Part shown: piece by piece, positions 1 through 6,256 of the stretch
Position numbering within the stretch: the stretch's first letter is position 1
Layout: each line of letters begins with the position of its first letter
DNA from: Candidatus Altarchaeum sp. CG2_30_32_3053
GTDB lineage: Archaea; Altiarchaeota; Altiarchaeia; Altiarchaeales; Altiarchaeaceae
Length of the DNA stretch: 12,190 bases
NCBI GenBank assembly: GCA_001873845.1
Contig: MNZY01000103.1
Span: 1 to 12,190 of the forward strand
Direction: 5' to 3'
The notes under the pieces: model-generated
The model's input: only the letters and a program-made list of their open reading frames with translations
The model's database searches: none
What the model was told of the DNA's origin: nothing
Translations under genes and position numbers: made by a program

Positions 1-56
1 ATTTATATCTTTATTTGTATTTTAAATTTATTTATGAAAAATTTAATATAAAAGAG

Positions 57-127
57 GCGGCTCATCAGTCTAAGTACAGAGGTAGCTTTTAAAAAAGCTC
101 CATAAGATTTATATAGATGCAGCCACC
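57..127 (+). other. possible structured leader RNA or hairpin region
   Basis: Two nested pairings are visible. Bases 57-63 can pair with 121-127 (six of seven positions). Inside lies a hairpin with arms 81-90 and 93-101, nine pairs with one bulged T. The segment lies 110-180 bases upstream of carA. It matches no riboswitch or small-RNA family that I recognise, and in AT-rich DNA such pairings can arise by chance. It could be a leader structure, the end of an upstream transcript, or nothing. Confidence 0.2.
107..116 (+). promoter_or_regulatory. candidate TATA box for carA
   Basis: The sequence TTTATATAG at 108-116 is a good match to the archaeal TATA box. A start site about 25 bases downstream would fall near 137-140 and give a leader of roughly 95 bases before the carA ATG at 235. 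A second, weaker AT-rich candidate (TTATTATAG) lies near 177-185. No recognisable Shine-Dalgarno sequence precedes the ATG. Confidence 0.3.
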
Positions 128-202
128 ACTTATACACAGATTATTACACAAGAATACGATCTACTTTGTAGGTAGGTTATTATAGCAGTCTAATTTGAAA
201 AC

Positions 203-230
203 TAATTTTTAAACTTTAATTTTTAAACTT
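203..230 (+). repeat. 14-bp tandem direct repeat just upstream of carA
   Basis: TAATTTTTAAACTT occurs twice back to back (203-216 and 217-230) and ends four bases before the carA start codon. The copies are identical, so this is a recent slippage duplication or a small regulatory tandem. It pushes upstream elements away by one helical turn and a half. Function unknown. Confidence 0.6.
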
Positions 231-234
231 TAAA

Positions 235-1323
235 ATGTCGGATTCAGATGCAGTGCTTGTTTTGGCAGATGGAACAGTAATAAATGGCAATGGCTTGGGA
301 TGCCATGGCAATAAAGAAGGAGAGGTTGTATTTAACACATCAATGACCGGGTATCAGGAGGCATTAACCGACCCTAGTTATAAGTATCAGATTTTGACCT
401 TTACTTATCCATTGATAGGTAATTACGGAACAAACGAGACCGACTTTGAGTCAGATAATGTACATGTCAGTGGAGTTGTTGTTAAGGAATCGTGTTTATC
501 TCCATCGCATCCATTTATGAAAAAATCAGTTAATAAATTTTTTGAAGAGCACAAGATTGTGGGAATTGAAGGAGTTGATACAAGGGCTTTGACGAGAAAG
601 TTAAGAAATTTCGGGGTTATGAATGGAATTTTAAAATTTCCTTATGATGAAGGCGAGATTGATGAACTAAAAGAAAAGGCAAAAAGGGCTGCGGGTATTT
701 CTGACTATGACCTTGTCACTATGGTAACGATAAAAGAGCCAAAAATTTATAATGTCCATGGAGCAAAGAAAACGGCTGTAATGATTGACTGCGGGGTAAA
801 GGAAGGTATTGCCAAAAATATCACAGAGCGAAAGATAAATTTAATAAAGGTGCCTGCAAATTTCAGTGCGGATAAAATTCTTGAATACAATCCTAATGGA
901 ATTATTGTCTCAAACGGCCCTGGCGATCCAAAAAGGGCTGATTATATAATAAAAACGGTTCGGGAACTAACGAAAGAGAAAATACCTGTATTTGGTATTT
1001 GTTTAGGCCATCAGATTTTGGCATTATCATCCGGAGCAGATACCTATAAATTGAAATTCGGACATCGTGGAAGTAATCAGCCGGTGAAGGATCTAATAAC
1101 AGGAAAATGTTATGTAACTTCACAAAATCACGGGTTTGCGGTGGATGCGAAAAGTGCAAAGAATGCAAATTTAGAAGTAACGCAGATAAATTTAAATGAC
1201 GGTTCTGTTGAGGGCTTAAGGAGTAAGGACTTAAAGATGTTCAGCGTTCAGTATCATCCCGAAGTGCATCCGGGACCTTATCTTTTGGGGCATGTTTTTG
1301 ACGAGTTTAGGGAAATGCTTTAA
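235..1323 (+). CDS. carA: carbamoyl-phosphate synthase small (glutaminase) subunit
   Basis: CarA hydrolyses glutamine and passes ammonia to the large subunit CarB, which makes carbamoyl phosphate for pyrimidine and arginine synthesis in the cytoplasm. The 362-residue length is normal for the family. The N-terminal half is the CarA-specific domain, with the hallmark motifs GEVVFNTSMTGYQEALTDPS and GVDTRALTRKLR. The C-terminal half, from about residue 178, is a class I glutamine amidotransferase: FGICLGHQ holds the nucleophile Cys256, and QYHPE gives His341 and Glu343 of the triad, so the enzyme should be active. The ATG at 235 places the conserved VLVLADGTV strand near the N-terminus as expected. 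No Shine-Dalgarno site is seen. CarB is not adjacent downstream, where tRNA genes follow; it may lie elsewhere. Confidence 0.97.
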   Translation: MSDSDAVLVLADGTVINGNGLGCHGNKEGEVVFNTSMTGYQEALTDPSYKYQILTFTYPLIGNYGTNETDFESDNVHVSGVVVKESCLSPSHPFMKKSVNKFFEEHKIVGIEGVDTRALTRKLRNFGVMNGILKFPYDEGEIDELKEKAKRAAGISDYDLVTMVTIKEPKIYNVHGAKKTAVMIDCGVKEGIAKNITERKINLIKVPANFSADKILEYNPNGIIVSNGPGDPKRADYIIKTVRELTKEKIPVFGICLGHQILALSSGADTYKLKFGHRGSNQPVKDLITGKCYVTSQNHGFAVDAKSAKNANLEVTQINLNDGSVEGLRSKDLKMFSVQYHPEVHPGPYLLGHVFDEFREML

Positions 1324-1415
1324 ACGGCCATATAAATAGCCATATTAAAATTTCATCATTATGTTAAAATTTAATGAAATCATAATTATTAAATTTATAA
1401 ATTTTATCTTTGAAT

Positions 1416-1498
1416 GCTGAGGTGGCAGAGTGGTTATCGCGCAGGCCTGCTAAGTCTGTGCCCGCGAGGGCTCCAGGGTTCGAATCCCTGCCTCAGCG
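1416..1498 (+). tRNA. tRNA-Ser(GCT)
   Basis: The 83-base gene folds as a class II tRNA. The acceptor stem pairs 1416-1422 with 1491-1497, and the T arm is CAGGG-TTCGAAT-CCCTG. A long variable arm follows the anticodon stem, as expected for serine. The anticodon loop is CTGCTAA at 1447-1453 with anticodon GCT at 1449-1451, which reads AGC/AGT codons. The discriminator is G73, typical of serine tRNA. CCA is not encoded and there is no intron. An AT-rich TTTATAAAT lies about 20 bases upstream. The next tRNA starts 25 bases downstream, so both are probably cotranscribed. Confidence 0.96.
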
Positions 1499-1523
1499 TT
1501 TAGAATATTTAATTTGTTAATCT

Positions 1524-1595
1524 GGGCTCGTAGCGTAGCAGTATCGTGCTTCCTTGGCGTGGAAGATACCTCGGGTGCGAATCCCGACGAGTCCA
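1524..1595 (+). tRNA. tRNA-Ala(GGC) with unusual D/T-loop elbow
   Basis: The 72-base gene has acceptor stem 1524-1530 paired with 1588-1594, including the G3-U70 wobble that marks alanine tRNAs, and discriminator A73. The anticodon loop at 1554-1560 carries GGC (1556-1558) for GCC/GCT codons. CCA is not encoded. Two normally invariant positions differ. The T loop is TGCGAAT, giving G at position 55 instead of U. The seven-base D loop AGCAGTA has A where G18 is expected. These two positions normally pair to hold the elbow together. The D stem is also weak (three pairs plus a T-T). The gene is otherwise intact and alanine-specific. Confidence 0.93.
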
Positions 1596-1614
1596 TTAAA
1601 CCAGCAAATTTTTG

Positions 1615-1850
1615 ACATTATTAGTGGTTGAGTGCCAAATAAATGTAGGACACTAATTTAGTAAATAAAATTTACTTTTTCCTCGGTTTTAGGAAAAGTG
1701 TAATAAGTAAAATCAAGTGCCACCGATATTATTTCTCTGGCATTTAATAATGTGAAACACACTAAATTACCTACTTCTTATGTCTTCCATAAGTTATTTG
1801 ATTTTGAAGTATATATTTTTAGAGGCATAAGAGAAAAGTGTCCTACTTTC
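1615..1850. repeat. nested inverted repeats in a gene-free stretch (MITE-like remnant?)
   Basis: The 289 bases between tRNA-Ala and the protease gene hold no convincing gene. They do hold several inverted pairs. ACATTATTA (1615-1623) faces TAATAATGT (1745-1753). TGCCA (1633-1637) faces TGGCA (1738-1742). A hairpin has arms 1677-1683 and 1691-1697. GTAGGACACT (1645-1654) is exactly inverted at 1837-1846, and ACTAAATTA plus CCTAC (1761-1774) is an inverted copy of 1645-1662 lacking four bases. CATAAGTTA is directly repeated at 1789 and 1850. The pattern resembles a decayed miniature transposon, but I see no target duplication or transposase. Confidence 0.4.
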
Positions 1851-1884
1851 ATAAGTTACATAACCATAACCGTTAGTCAGCAAA

Positions 1885-2640
1885 ATGAAGCAGAAAAACA
1901 AATCATGGAAACCTGCAGTTGTTGGATTTTTTATTATATCTGTAATCTGTTTTAGCGGGTGTATTGATACATCAAAATCATGTAATTATAAAGATATATG
2001 TAACAATGCTAATTTAAATGCTTCTTCATTGCCATCCAAATTTGACTGGCGAGACTGCGGAGGAAACTTTCTCACATCCGTAAAAGATCAGGGGACGTGT
2101 GGTTCCTGCTGGGCATTTTCTTCTGTTGGAGCAATGGAATCCAGATACAAAATTGAAAATAATAATTCCTCTTTAAATTTGGATCTTTCGGAACAATATC
2201 TCGTATCAGATTGTTTTAAAGAAGGAGATTGTGATGGTGGCTGGCCGGCGGATGCATTAGAGTATATAAAAAATAGCGGCATTTCAAATGAACATTGTTT
2301 TCCCTACAAGAAAAGCAATTGTGCCTGCAATGAGAGTTGTTCAGACTGGACAAATAACATGTGGAAAATATCTGATTATAAACGGTTTTATACTACTACT
2401 AACAACATAAAAAAAGAACTGGTTTGCAATGGTCCTCTTATTACATGCGGATATGTTGGAAGTGATCTTCATTGCGTTGTTCTGGTTGGATGGAATGATG
2501 ATGAGAATATCTGGATAATCAAAAACAGCTGGGGAACCGGGATAGGATATAATGGATATAGCAAAATACCTTATAATCATTCATTAATCACTTATAATTA
2601 TTTATTTGGCGTTGGCGGAATAAAAAAGGACCAAATTTAA
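1885..2640 (+). CDS. papain-family (C1A) cysteine protease, predicted lipoprotein
   Basis: This is a predicted extracytoplasmic thiol protease of 251 residues. Residues 10-25 form a hydrophobic signal segment ending FSGC, a plausible lipobox that would anchor the protein by Cys26. The mature enzyme starts near LPSKFDWRD (about residue 49). Catalytic features of peptidase family C1A are all present: Gln69 of the oxyanion hole, nucleophile Cys75 in GTCGSCWAF, His196 in DLHCVVLVGW and Asn214 in IIKNSWG, plus a CDGGWPADALEYI segment matching the family GCxGG region. Only about 20 residues separate the lipid site from the mature domain, so the usual inhibitory propeptide is absent. Many cysteines suggest disulfides. 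The start at ATG 1885 gives the best signal peptide. The next gene follows after 31 bases on the same strand. Confidence 0.92.
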   Translation: MKQKNKSWKPAVVGFFIISVICFSGCIDTSKSCNYKDICNNANLNASSLPSKFDWRDCGGNFLTSVKDQGTCGSCWAFSSVGAMESRYKIENNNSSLNLDLSEQYLVSDCFKEGDCDGGWPADALEYIKNSGISNEHCFPYKKSNCACNESCSDWTNNMWKISDYKRFYTTTNNIKKELVCNGPLITCGYVGSDLHCVVLVGWNDDENIWIIKNSWGTGIGYNGYSKIPYNHSLITYNYLFGVGGIKKDQI

Positions 2641-2671
2641 ATTTAAAAAAATAAAACTCAACGATTTTAAA

Positions 2672-3784
2672 ATGACATTACTTCGTTTGGACATTTCAAA
2701 CAGGTTTGAAACGGATAAAAATTTAAAAAATTTATGTATTTTTGCATTTACATTAATGTTTGCAGCATTGATTTTAAATTCATCTTTTGCAATGAAAAAT
2801 CCCTCTGCTGTTTATTGTGAAGGTCTCAACTATACTTATGTGATAGAGGATACAAAAGAAGGGCAGCACGGAATATGTATATTAAATAACAAGACAAGGA
2901 TAGACGCGTGGGAATTTTTTAAGGGAAAGGTTGTTAAAGAATATAGTTATTGCAGGCAAAAAGGATACGAAATAAAGACAATAAAAGACAGAGAAAAATG
3001 CGGAAAATTTTTGACTGATGAATGTGCGGTCTGCATATTAGAAAATGGAACAGAGGTAGAAGTAACGGACTTGATGAATCTGTCATTTAGAGAAACTGTT
3101 TGTGGAGATGGAACCTGCGGCATGCCTGAAAATTATGAAACCTGTCCTAAAGATTGTCCGTCCGGAAGTTACGATAACTTTTGTGACGGGATTAAAGACG
3201 GAAAATGTGACCCGGATTGTAAAGAAAAGTACGGTGAATCCGCTATAAAAATGGATCCGGATTGTGCTGAAATATTAAACGAAACAATATGCGGCAATCA
3301 GCGATGCGATTTTCCAAAAGAGAATTATGAAACCTGCCCTGAAGATTGTCCGTCCGGAGGTTACGATAACTTTTGTGACGGGATTATAGACGGAAAATGT
3401 GACCCTGATTGTAAAGAAAAGTACGGTGAATCCGCCATAAAAATGGATCCGGATTGTGTTGAAATATTAAACGAAACAATATGCGGCAATCGGCGATGCG
3501 ATTTTCCAAAAGAGAATTATAGAACATGCCCTAAAGATTGTCCGTCCGGAGGTTACGATAACTTTTGTGACGGGATTATAGACGGAAAATGTGACCCGGA
3601 TTGTAAAGAAAAAGAAGATGTTGATTGTGTTAACAACCAGACAGATATGCCAAAGGTATTCCATTTAACAAATACCGGAATTGACACGGGAGTTTTAACA
3701 TTAGCGGTGGTGGTTGTTGTTTTAATTGCATCAGGTTATGGAATTAGAATATACATTAAAACAAGAAACTCGGTTCCCAAATAA
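2672..3784 (+). CDS. DUF333-like, cysteine-repeat surface protein with C-terminal membrane anchor
   Basis: A 370-residue exported protein of unknown function. Residues 20-40 are a signal peptide ending NSSFA. Residues about 42-95 (NPSAVYCEGLNY...GICILNN...WEFFKGK) resemble DUF333. From Cys144 come three cysteine-rich units starting at 144, 207 and 271, each with CG(D/N)xxC, ENYxTCPxDCPSG and NFCDGIxDGKCDPDC; the third is shortened after CDPDCKEK. Residues about 339-362 form one transmembrane helix followed by a basic tail, so most of the protein should lie outside. N-glycosylation sequons (NYT, NKT, NGT, NLS, NET twice, NQT) fit a surface location. The acidic CDGxxDGxCDPDC segments look suited to binding a divalent cation, an inference. 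It probably shares a transcript with the protease upstream. The long polar N-terminus before the signal leaves the start slightly uncertain; Met29 is too deep in the helix. Confidence 0.82.
   Translation: MTLLRLDISNRFETDKNLKNLCIFAFTLMFAALILNSSFAMKNPSAVYCEGLNYTYVIEDTKEGQHGICILNNKTRIDAWEFFKGKVVKEYSYCRQKGYEIKTIKDREKCGKFLTDECAVCILENGTEVEVTDLMNLSFRETVCGDGTCGMPENYETCPKDCPSGSYDNFCDGIKDGKCDPDCKEKYGESAIKMDPDCAEILNETICGNQRCDFPKENYETCPEDCPSGGYDNFCDGIIDGKCDPDCKEKYGESAIKMDPDCVEILNETICGNRRCDFPKENYRTCPKDCPSGGYDNFCDGIIDGKCDPDCKEKEDVDCVNNQTDMPKVFHLTNTGIDTGVLTLAVVVVVLIASGYGIRIYIKTRNSVPK
3152..3612 (+). repeat. 192-bp tandem repeats inside the surface-protein gene (2.4 copies)
   Basis: Copies start at 3152, 3344 and 3536, each opening GATTGTCCGTCCGGA. 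The first two full copies differ at about ten of 192 positions. The third breaks off after 77 bases, at GATTGTAAAGAAAA. The period is exactly 64 codons, so copy number can change without losing the frame. The near identity, including silent positions, points to recent duplication or gene conversion. It is a likely site of length variation and of assembly collapse. Confidence 0.92.
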
Positions 3785-3805
3785 CGGGTAAATTTAAATA
3801 ATTTT

Positions 3806-4828
3806 TCAGTTACACCTGCCTTTATTTTCACAAATTTCACATTTCCAATTACACGGCTCAATATGAAATATTACATTGATTTTTCTGATTTTTTTAATTA
3901 TGTCTCTTTTAATATGTTCTGCAATATTGTGTGATTCTTCAATACTCATCTGCATAGGGAATACAATAAGGAAATCAATATACTTTTCCGCACCTGAACT
4001 TCGTGTTCTAAGTTTATGATAGTCAATAAATTTTTCCCTGTGGGAATCCAGTATTGCTATATAGTCATTTTACTGACTTTTTGCAGTAAAATGACTATAC
4101 TCGTAAATTTGATAACGGTGCAAAAAGTTAGCAAATTTACTATAATCTTGTCCTCTTCGGTTTTTGGCAGTTTTATGTCCATTAAATTTTTCCCTGATTT
4201 CAGTATCATTTTAAGAGCCGCTCTGATGATAATTATTGCTACGGCAATTGCGATTATTGAATCAAGAATCAAGATTTCCGTAAATTTTACGATAATTAAT
4301 CCGAGAAAGACACCCAATGCTGTATACACATCTGTCCTCAAATGTAATGCGTCTGCTTCAAGTGCCGGTGAATTCGTTTTCTTTGCTGTTGAATGAAGAT
4401 ACTGCGAAACAAAAAAATTTGTAACCGCGGAAATTAGCATAATTGCTATTCCCATATCAATTAACTCTATCTCAAATTTCCCGCTTATAATTCTTCTAAT
4501 TGCTTCGTAAAGAATAAATATTACTGCAAAAAGTATGAGCATTCCTTCAATAAGTGCCGAAACATCCTCTATCTTTCCATGTCCGTAGCGATGTTTTTCA
4601 TCAGGCGGTTTTGATGACTGGCCAAGTGAATATCTTGCAATCAGGGAAGCAATCAAATCATTTAATGAGTGCAACGCTTCTGAAATTATACTTACTGCTC
4701 CTGTGGCAAAACCAACAATAAATTTAAGCAAAACAAAAATTAAATTTGAGGCAATTGATATATTTGCAGCACGAAGTTTTTGCCTGTCAGATTTGTTGCT
4801 GCTGCTTTTGTCAGTGTTTTTTTTCCAT
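3806..4828 (-). pseudogene. cation diffusion facilitator (CDF) transporter, disrupted
   Basis: CDF proteins exchange Zn, Fe or related ions for protons across the membrane. Most of a normal protein of about 314 residues can be rebuilt here. TM2 carries SEALHSLNDLIAS and TM5 carries ADALHLRTDVYTALGV, supplying the HxxxD pairs of the transport site. The signature YGHGKIEDVSALIEGM is present, and the cytoplasmic domain reads DYHKLRTRSSGAEKYIDF and ends HIEPCNWKCEICENKGRCN, with an unusual four-Cys tail. Two lesions break it. The natural ATG (4828-4826) is followed by an A8 run (4817-4824) that is one base too long to join the main frame. A 77-base insertion (70 bp plus one 7-bp repeat) splits the cytoplasmic domain and brings a TAG stop at 4059-4057. 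As it stands, only a 224-codon open frame from a TTG at 4731 remains. Either it is a pseudogene, or an error or recoding hides a live gene. Confidence 0.85.
4034..4103. mobile_element. 70-bp two-hairpin insert flanked by 7-bp direct repeats
   Basis: Within the CDF gene, a 70-bp block is bounded by TAAATTT at 4027-4033 and again at 4104-4110. Removing the block and one repeat restores an uninterrupted frame with the expected junction VIKFIDYHKLRTR. The block contains a perfect 16-bp inverted repeat (4060-4075 and 4084-4099, loop of eight) and a smaller 5-bp hairpin TTCCC-TGT-GGGAA (4034-4046). It has no coding capacity. It looks like a non-autonomous miniature element with target duplication. 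The flanking repeat is AT-only, so the boundaries could be off by a few bases. Confidence 0.55.
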
Positions 4829-5145
4829 ATTAAATTTTAGGTAATCATCCCTTTAAATTAACCTCATTTGTGAGATATTTTTAAAAATCTGCTTAAAAAT
4901 TAAAATTGGATATTATAAACAGGGATTCTGGATCCAAAATATTCTTTACAAATTGCATAGATAATTTCAATCTCAATTGTAGAAATTTCAGAATTTTTAT
5001 ACTTGTCCGGGTAATTACTTCATTAAATAAAATCTGTAATTTTTTGTTTCTATTTTTATAGAAATCTAAATTTTTAACAGATCAAAAAATTGGAACAACC
5101 CTACAGTTGGACAATCTCATATCATATTAACAATGCAAATAAATT
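4829..5145. other. gene-poor AT-rich stretch between two minus-strand genes
   Basis: No intact gene is seen in these 317 bases. The part next to the CDF start should hold that gene's former promoter. A palindromic-looking AGATATTTTTAAAAATCT lies near 4873-4890. A short open fragment with coding character lies at 4900-5019 on the minus strand and is listed separately. I see no RNA gene and no convincing repeat. Confidence 0.5.
4900..5019 (-). pseudogene. possible 3' remnant of an unidentified gene
   Basis: Reading the minus strand from 5019 to the stop at 4902-4900 gives 39 codons with protein-like composition (NYPDKYKNSEISTIEIEIIY, then AICKEYFGSRIPVYNIQF). A TGA lies directly upstream in this frame at 5022-5020. 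Just before it, another frame reads LDFYKNRNKKLQILFNEVI, so one frameshift near 5015 would join them into a longer C-terminal piece. I recognise no family. The mixed charged and hydrophobic pattern is better than random AT-rich DNA usually gives, but the piece is short and has no start. It lies in a patch with two other damaged genes. Confidence 0.25.
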
Positions 5146-5697
5146 TCACATTTTAAATAAAAATTTATCAAGTGCCAGATGAGAAAAGAATCCTGTAATA
5201 AATGAAATCGCTGTTATTACTGAAAAATTTTGATTTGAAAAAATATAATAAAAGAGCAGAAATAATAAAAACCCGGCAAGCATTCCAAATATTTTTTTGT
5301 GGGTTATGCCTCTGTGAGCGGGCTTAATAATTTTAAGCGTTATTACTGACAAAATTCCAGCAGTAACCGCGATTAGAACGGCTATGAAAAATTTTATTAC
5401 CTCGCTGCTAACATTGACAGGAAAAATTGTGAAAAGATATTCTATTATTGCATTTAAAATTTCAATATGCTCAATCATAACGCCAAGACAACCAAAAAAG
5501 AAGAAAAGAAAAACCAGTATTTTCAGGGTTCTAAAAGGAATTGATGCGTGGTGGTCTATATCTGGAAGGACAGAGCCCAAAATTGCCGAAAGCAAAGGCA
5601 AGAAGATTAGCAGGGAAAAGCCCTCATAAAACAAAAGGACAACCGAAAATGCAATTCCTATACACGTGCCAAATAAAAAGTGTTCCCTGAAATTCAT
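5146..5697 (-). CDS. DUF457/YdjM-type membrane protein (predicted metal-dependent hydrolase)
   Basis: A 183-residue integral membrane protein with four or five hydrophobic segments. It shows the conserved polar positions of the YdjM/DUF457 family (COG1988): an early His6 in NFREHFLFG, GSVLPDIDHH (Asp46, Asp48, His49), HRGITH (His128 to His133) and FSHLALD (His173, Asp177). In this family these residues are thought to form a membrane-embedded metal site, and hydrolase activity is predicted from sequence rather than firmly shown. Length is typical. The ATG at 5697 places the first motif correctly. It is divergent from the decayed gene at 5790, and no functional partner is evident nearby. Confidence 0.85.
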   Translation of the reverse strand: MNFREHFLFGTCIGIAFSVVLLFYEGFSLLIFLPLLSAILGSVLPDIDHHASIPFRTLKILVFLFFFFGCLGVMIEHIEILNAIIEYLFTIFPVNVSSEVIKFFIAVLIAVTAGILSVITLKIIKPAHRGITHKKIFGMLAGFLLFLLFYYIFSNQNFSVITAISFITGFFSHLALDKFLFKM

Positions 5698-5789
5698 TGT
5701 GAATATTTAAATTTTTAAATTTATTTGTTTAAATTTATATATAAAACTTATAATAATTTACAATAATTTAATAACTTATAAAAAGGGCT
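5698..5789. promoter_or_regulatory. divergent promoter region
   Basis: This 92-base, almost pure AT spacer separates two divergent starts. TTTATATATAAA near 5733-5744 is a near-symmetrical TATA box that could serve both directions: about 25 bases downstream puts starts near 5765 on the plus strand and near 5712 on the minus strand, both giving short leaders. A second box-like AACTTATAAAA lies only about 10 bases before the plus-strand ATG, too close for a leadered transcript. Confidence 0.35.
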
Positions 5790-6256
5790 ATGGCAAAATT
5801 AAATTTTTACGGAATTTTCACGGTGTTTTTGGCGCGTATAATATTCATTCTATTACTATGCGAAGCATCAGCAGGCGAAATAAAAGGAAAAATCATAAAC
5901 AATGACAGAGAAAATTTAAAAGGAGTAACTGTAAAGGTCTATCAGGAAGGCAATTTGATTTCGGAAGAAATAACTAACAAAAGCAGTTATAAAATAAATT
6001 TATATAAAGGAAATTATTATGTCGTGATAACGCTACCATGGACTTTATATTGCCCGTAGTAAAAAATCAGCAAAAAGAGGGCGACGATATAATTTCATTA
6101 CTTTCAAAAATAGACGCAACAGATACGACTCCCTAATCAAAGATGCATCATTCAAAAGACGAATTAAATTTTTCAGTGATATTGCTGATAATTTTCATAA
6201 TTTTAATAAGTGCATTTGTTTTATATCTTCGCAGGATAAGAAAAAATAAATTGTAA
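5790..6256 (+). pseudogene. decayed small exported protein with a carboxypeptidase-regulatory-like domain
   Basis: Three pieces look like one former membrane-anchored surface protein. The first frame (5790-6059) has a signal peptide ending CEASAG, then GEIKGKIINNDRENLKGVTV and YKINLYKGNYYVVI, the pattern of a carboxypeptidase-regulatory-like beta-sandwich repeat, before running into a TAG. At about 6021-6023 the coding character jumps to the next frame, which continues RDNATMDFILPVVKNQQ, as expected for the end of such a domain. That frame meets TAA at 6134-6136 and then continues in phase with a hydrophobic helix (FSVILLIIFIILISAFVLYL) and a basic tail RRIRKNKL to a stop at 6254-6256. One frameshift plus one nonsense change explain it. 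Alternatives are sequencing errors or three separate tiny proteins. Confidence 0.6.

Noticed and set aside
57..72. Minus-strand CTGATGA as a C box of a C/D guide RNA
   Set aside because: No D box (CTGA) at a suitable distance and no terminal stem were found.
902..1168. Minus-strand 88-codon frame inside carA
   Set aside because: Antisense shadow of the conserved glutaminase domain.
1350..1380. Hairpin ATTTCAT/ATGAAAT after carA as a terminator
   Set aside because: Only seven AT-rich pairs with a 17-base loop and no following T run; likely chance in such AT-rich DNA.
1575..1615. tRNA-Ala 3' end as an integration (att) site
   Set aside because: I found no second copy of the tRNA 3' segment in the window and no integrase gene.
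1752..1955. 67-codon plus-strand frame overlapping the protease start
   Set aside because: It overlaps the signal peptide of the C1A protease in another frame, has no domain and starts inside the inverted repeats.
3101..3612. CRISPR-like direct repeats
   Set aside because: The period is 192 bp with no spacers, the repeats are in frame within a gene and encode a cysteine-rich domain.
4016..4396. Plus-strand 126-codon frame opposite the CDF gene
   Set aside because: It is antisense to clear CDF transporter sequence, has no recognisable domain and runs through the inserted hairpin.
5384..5629. Plus-strand 81-codon frame opposite the DUF457 gene
   Set aside because: Lysine-rich shadow of a hydrophobic membrane protein; no family resemblance.
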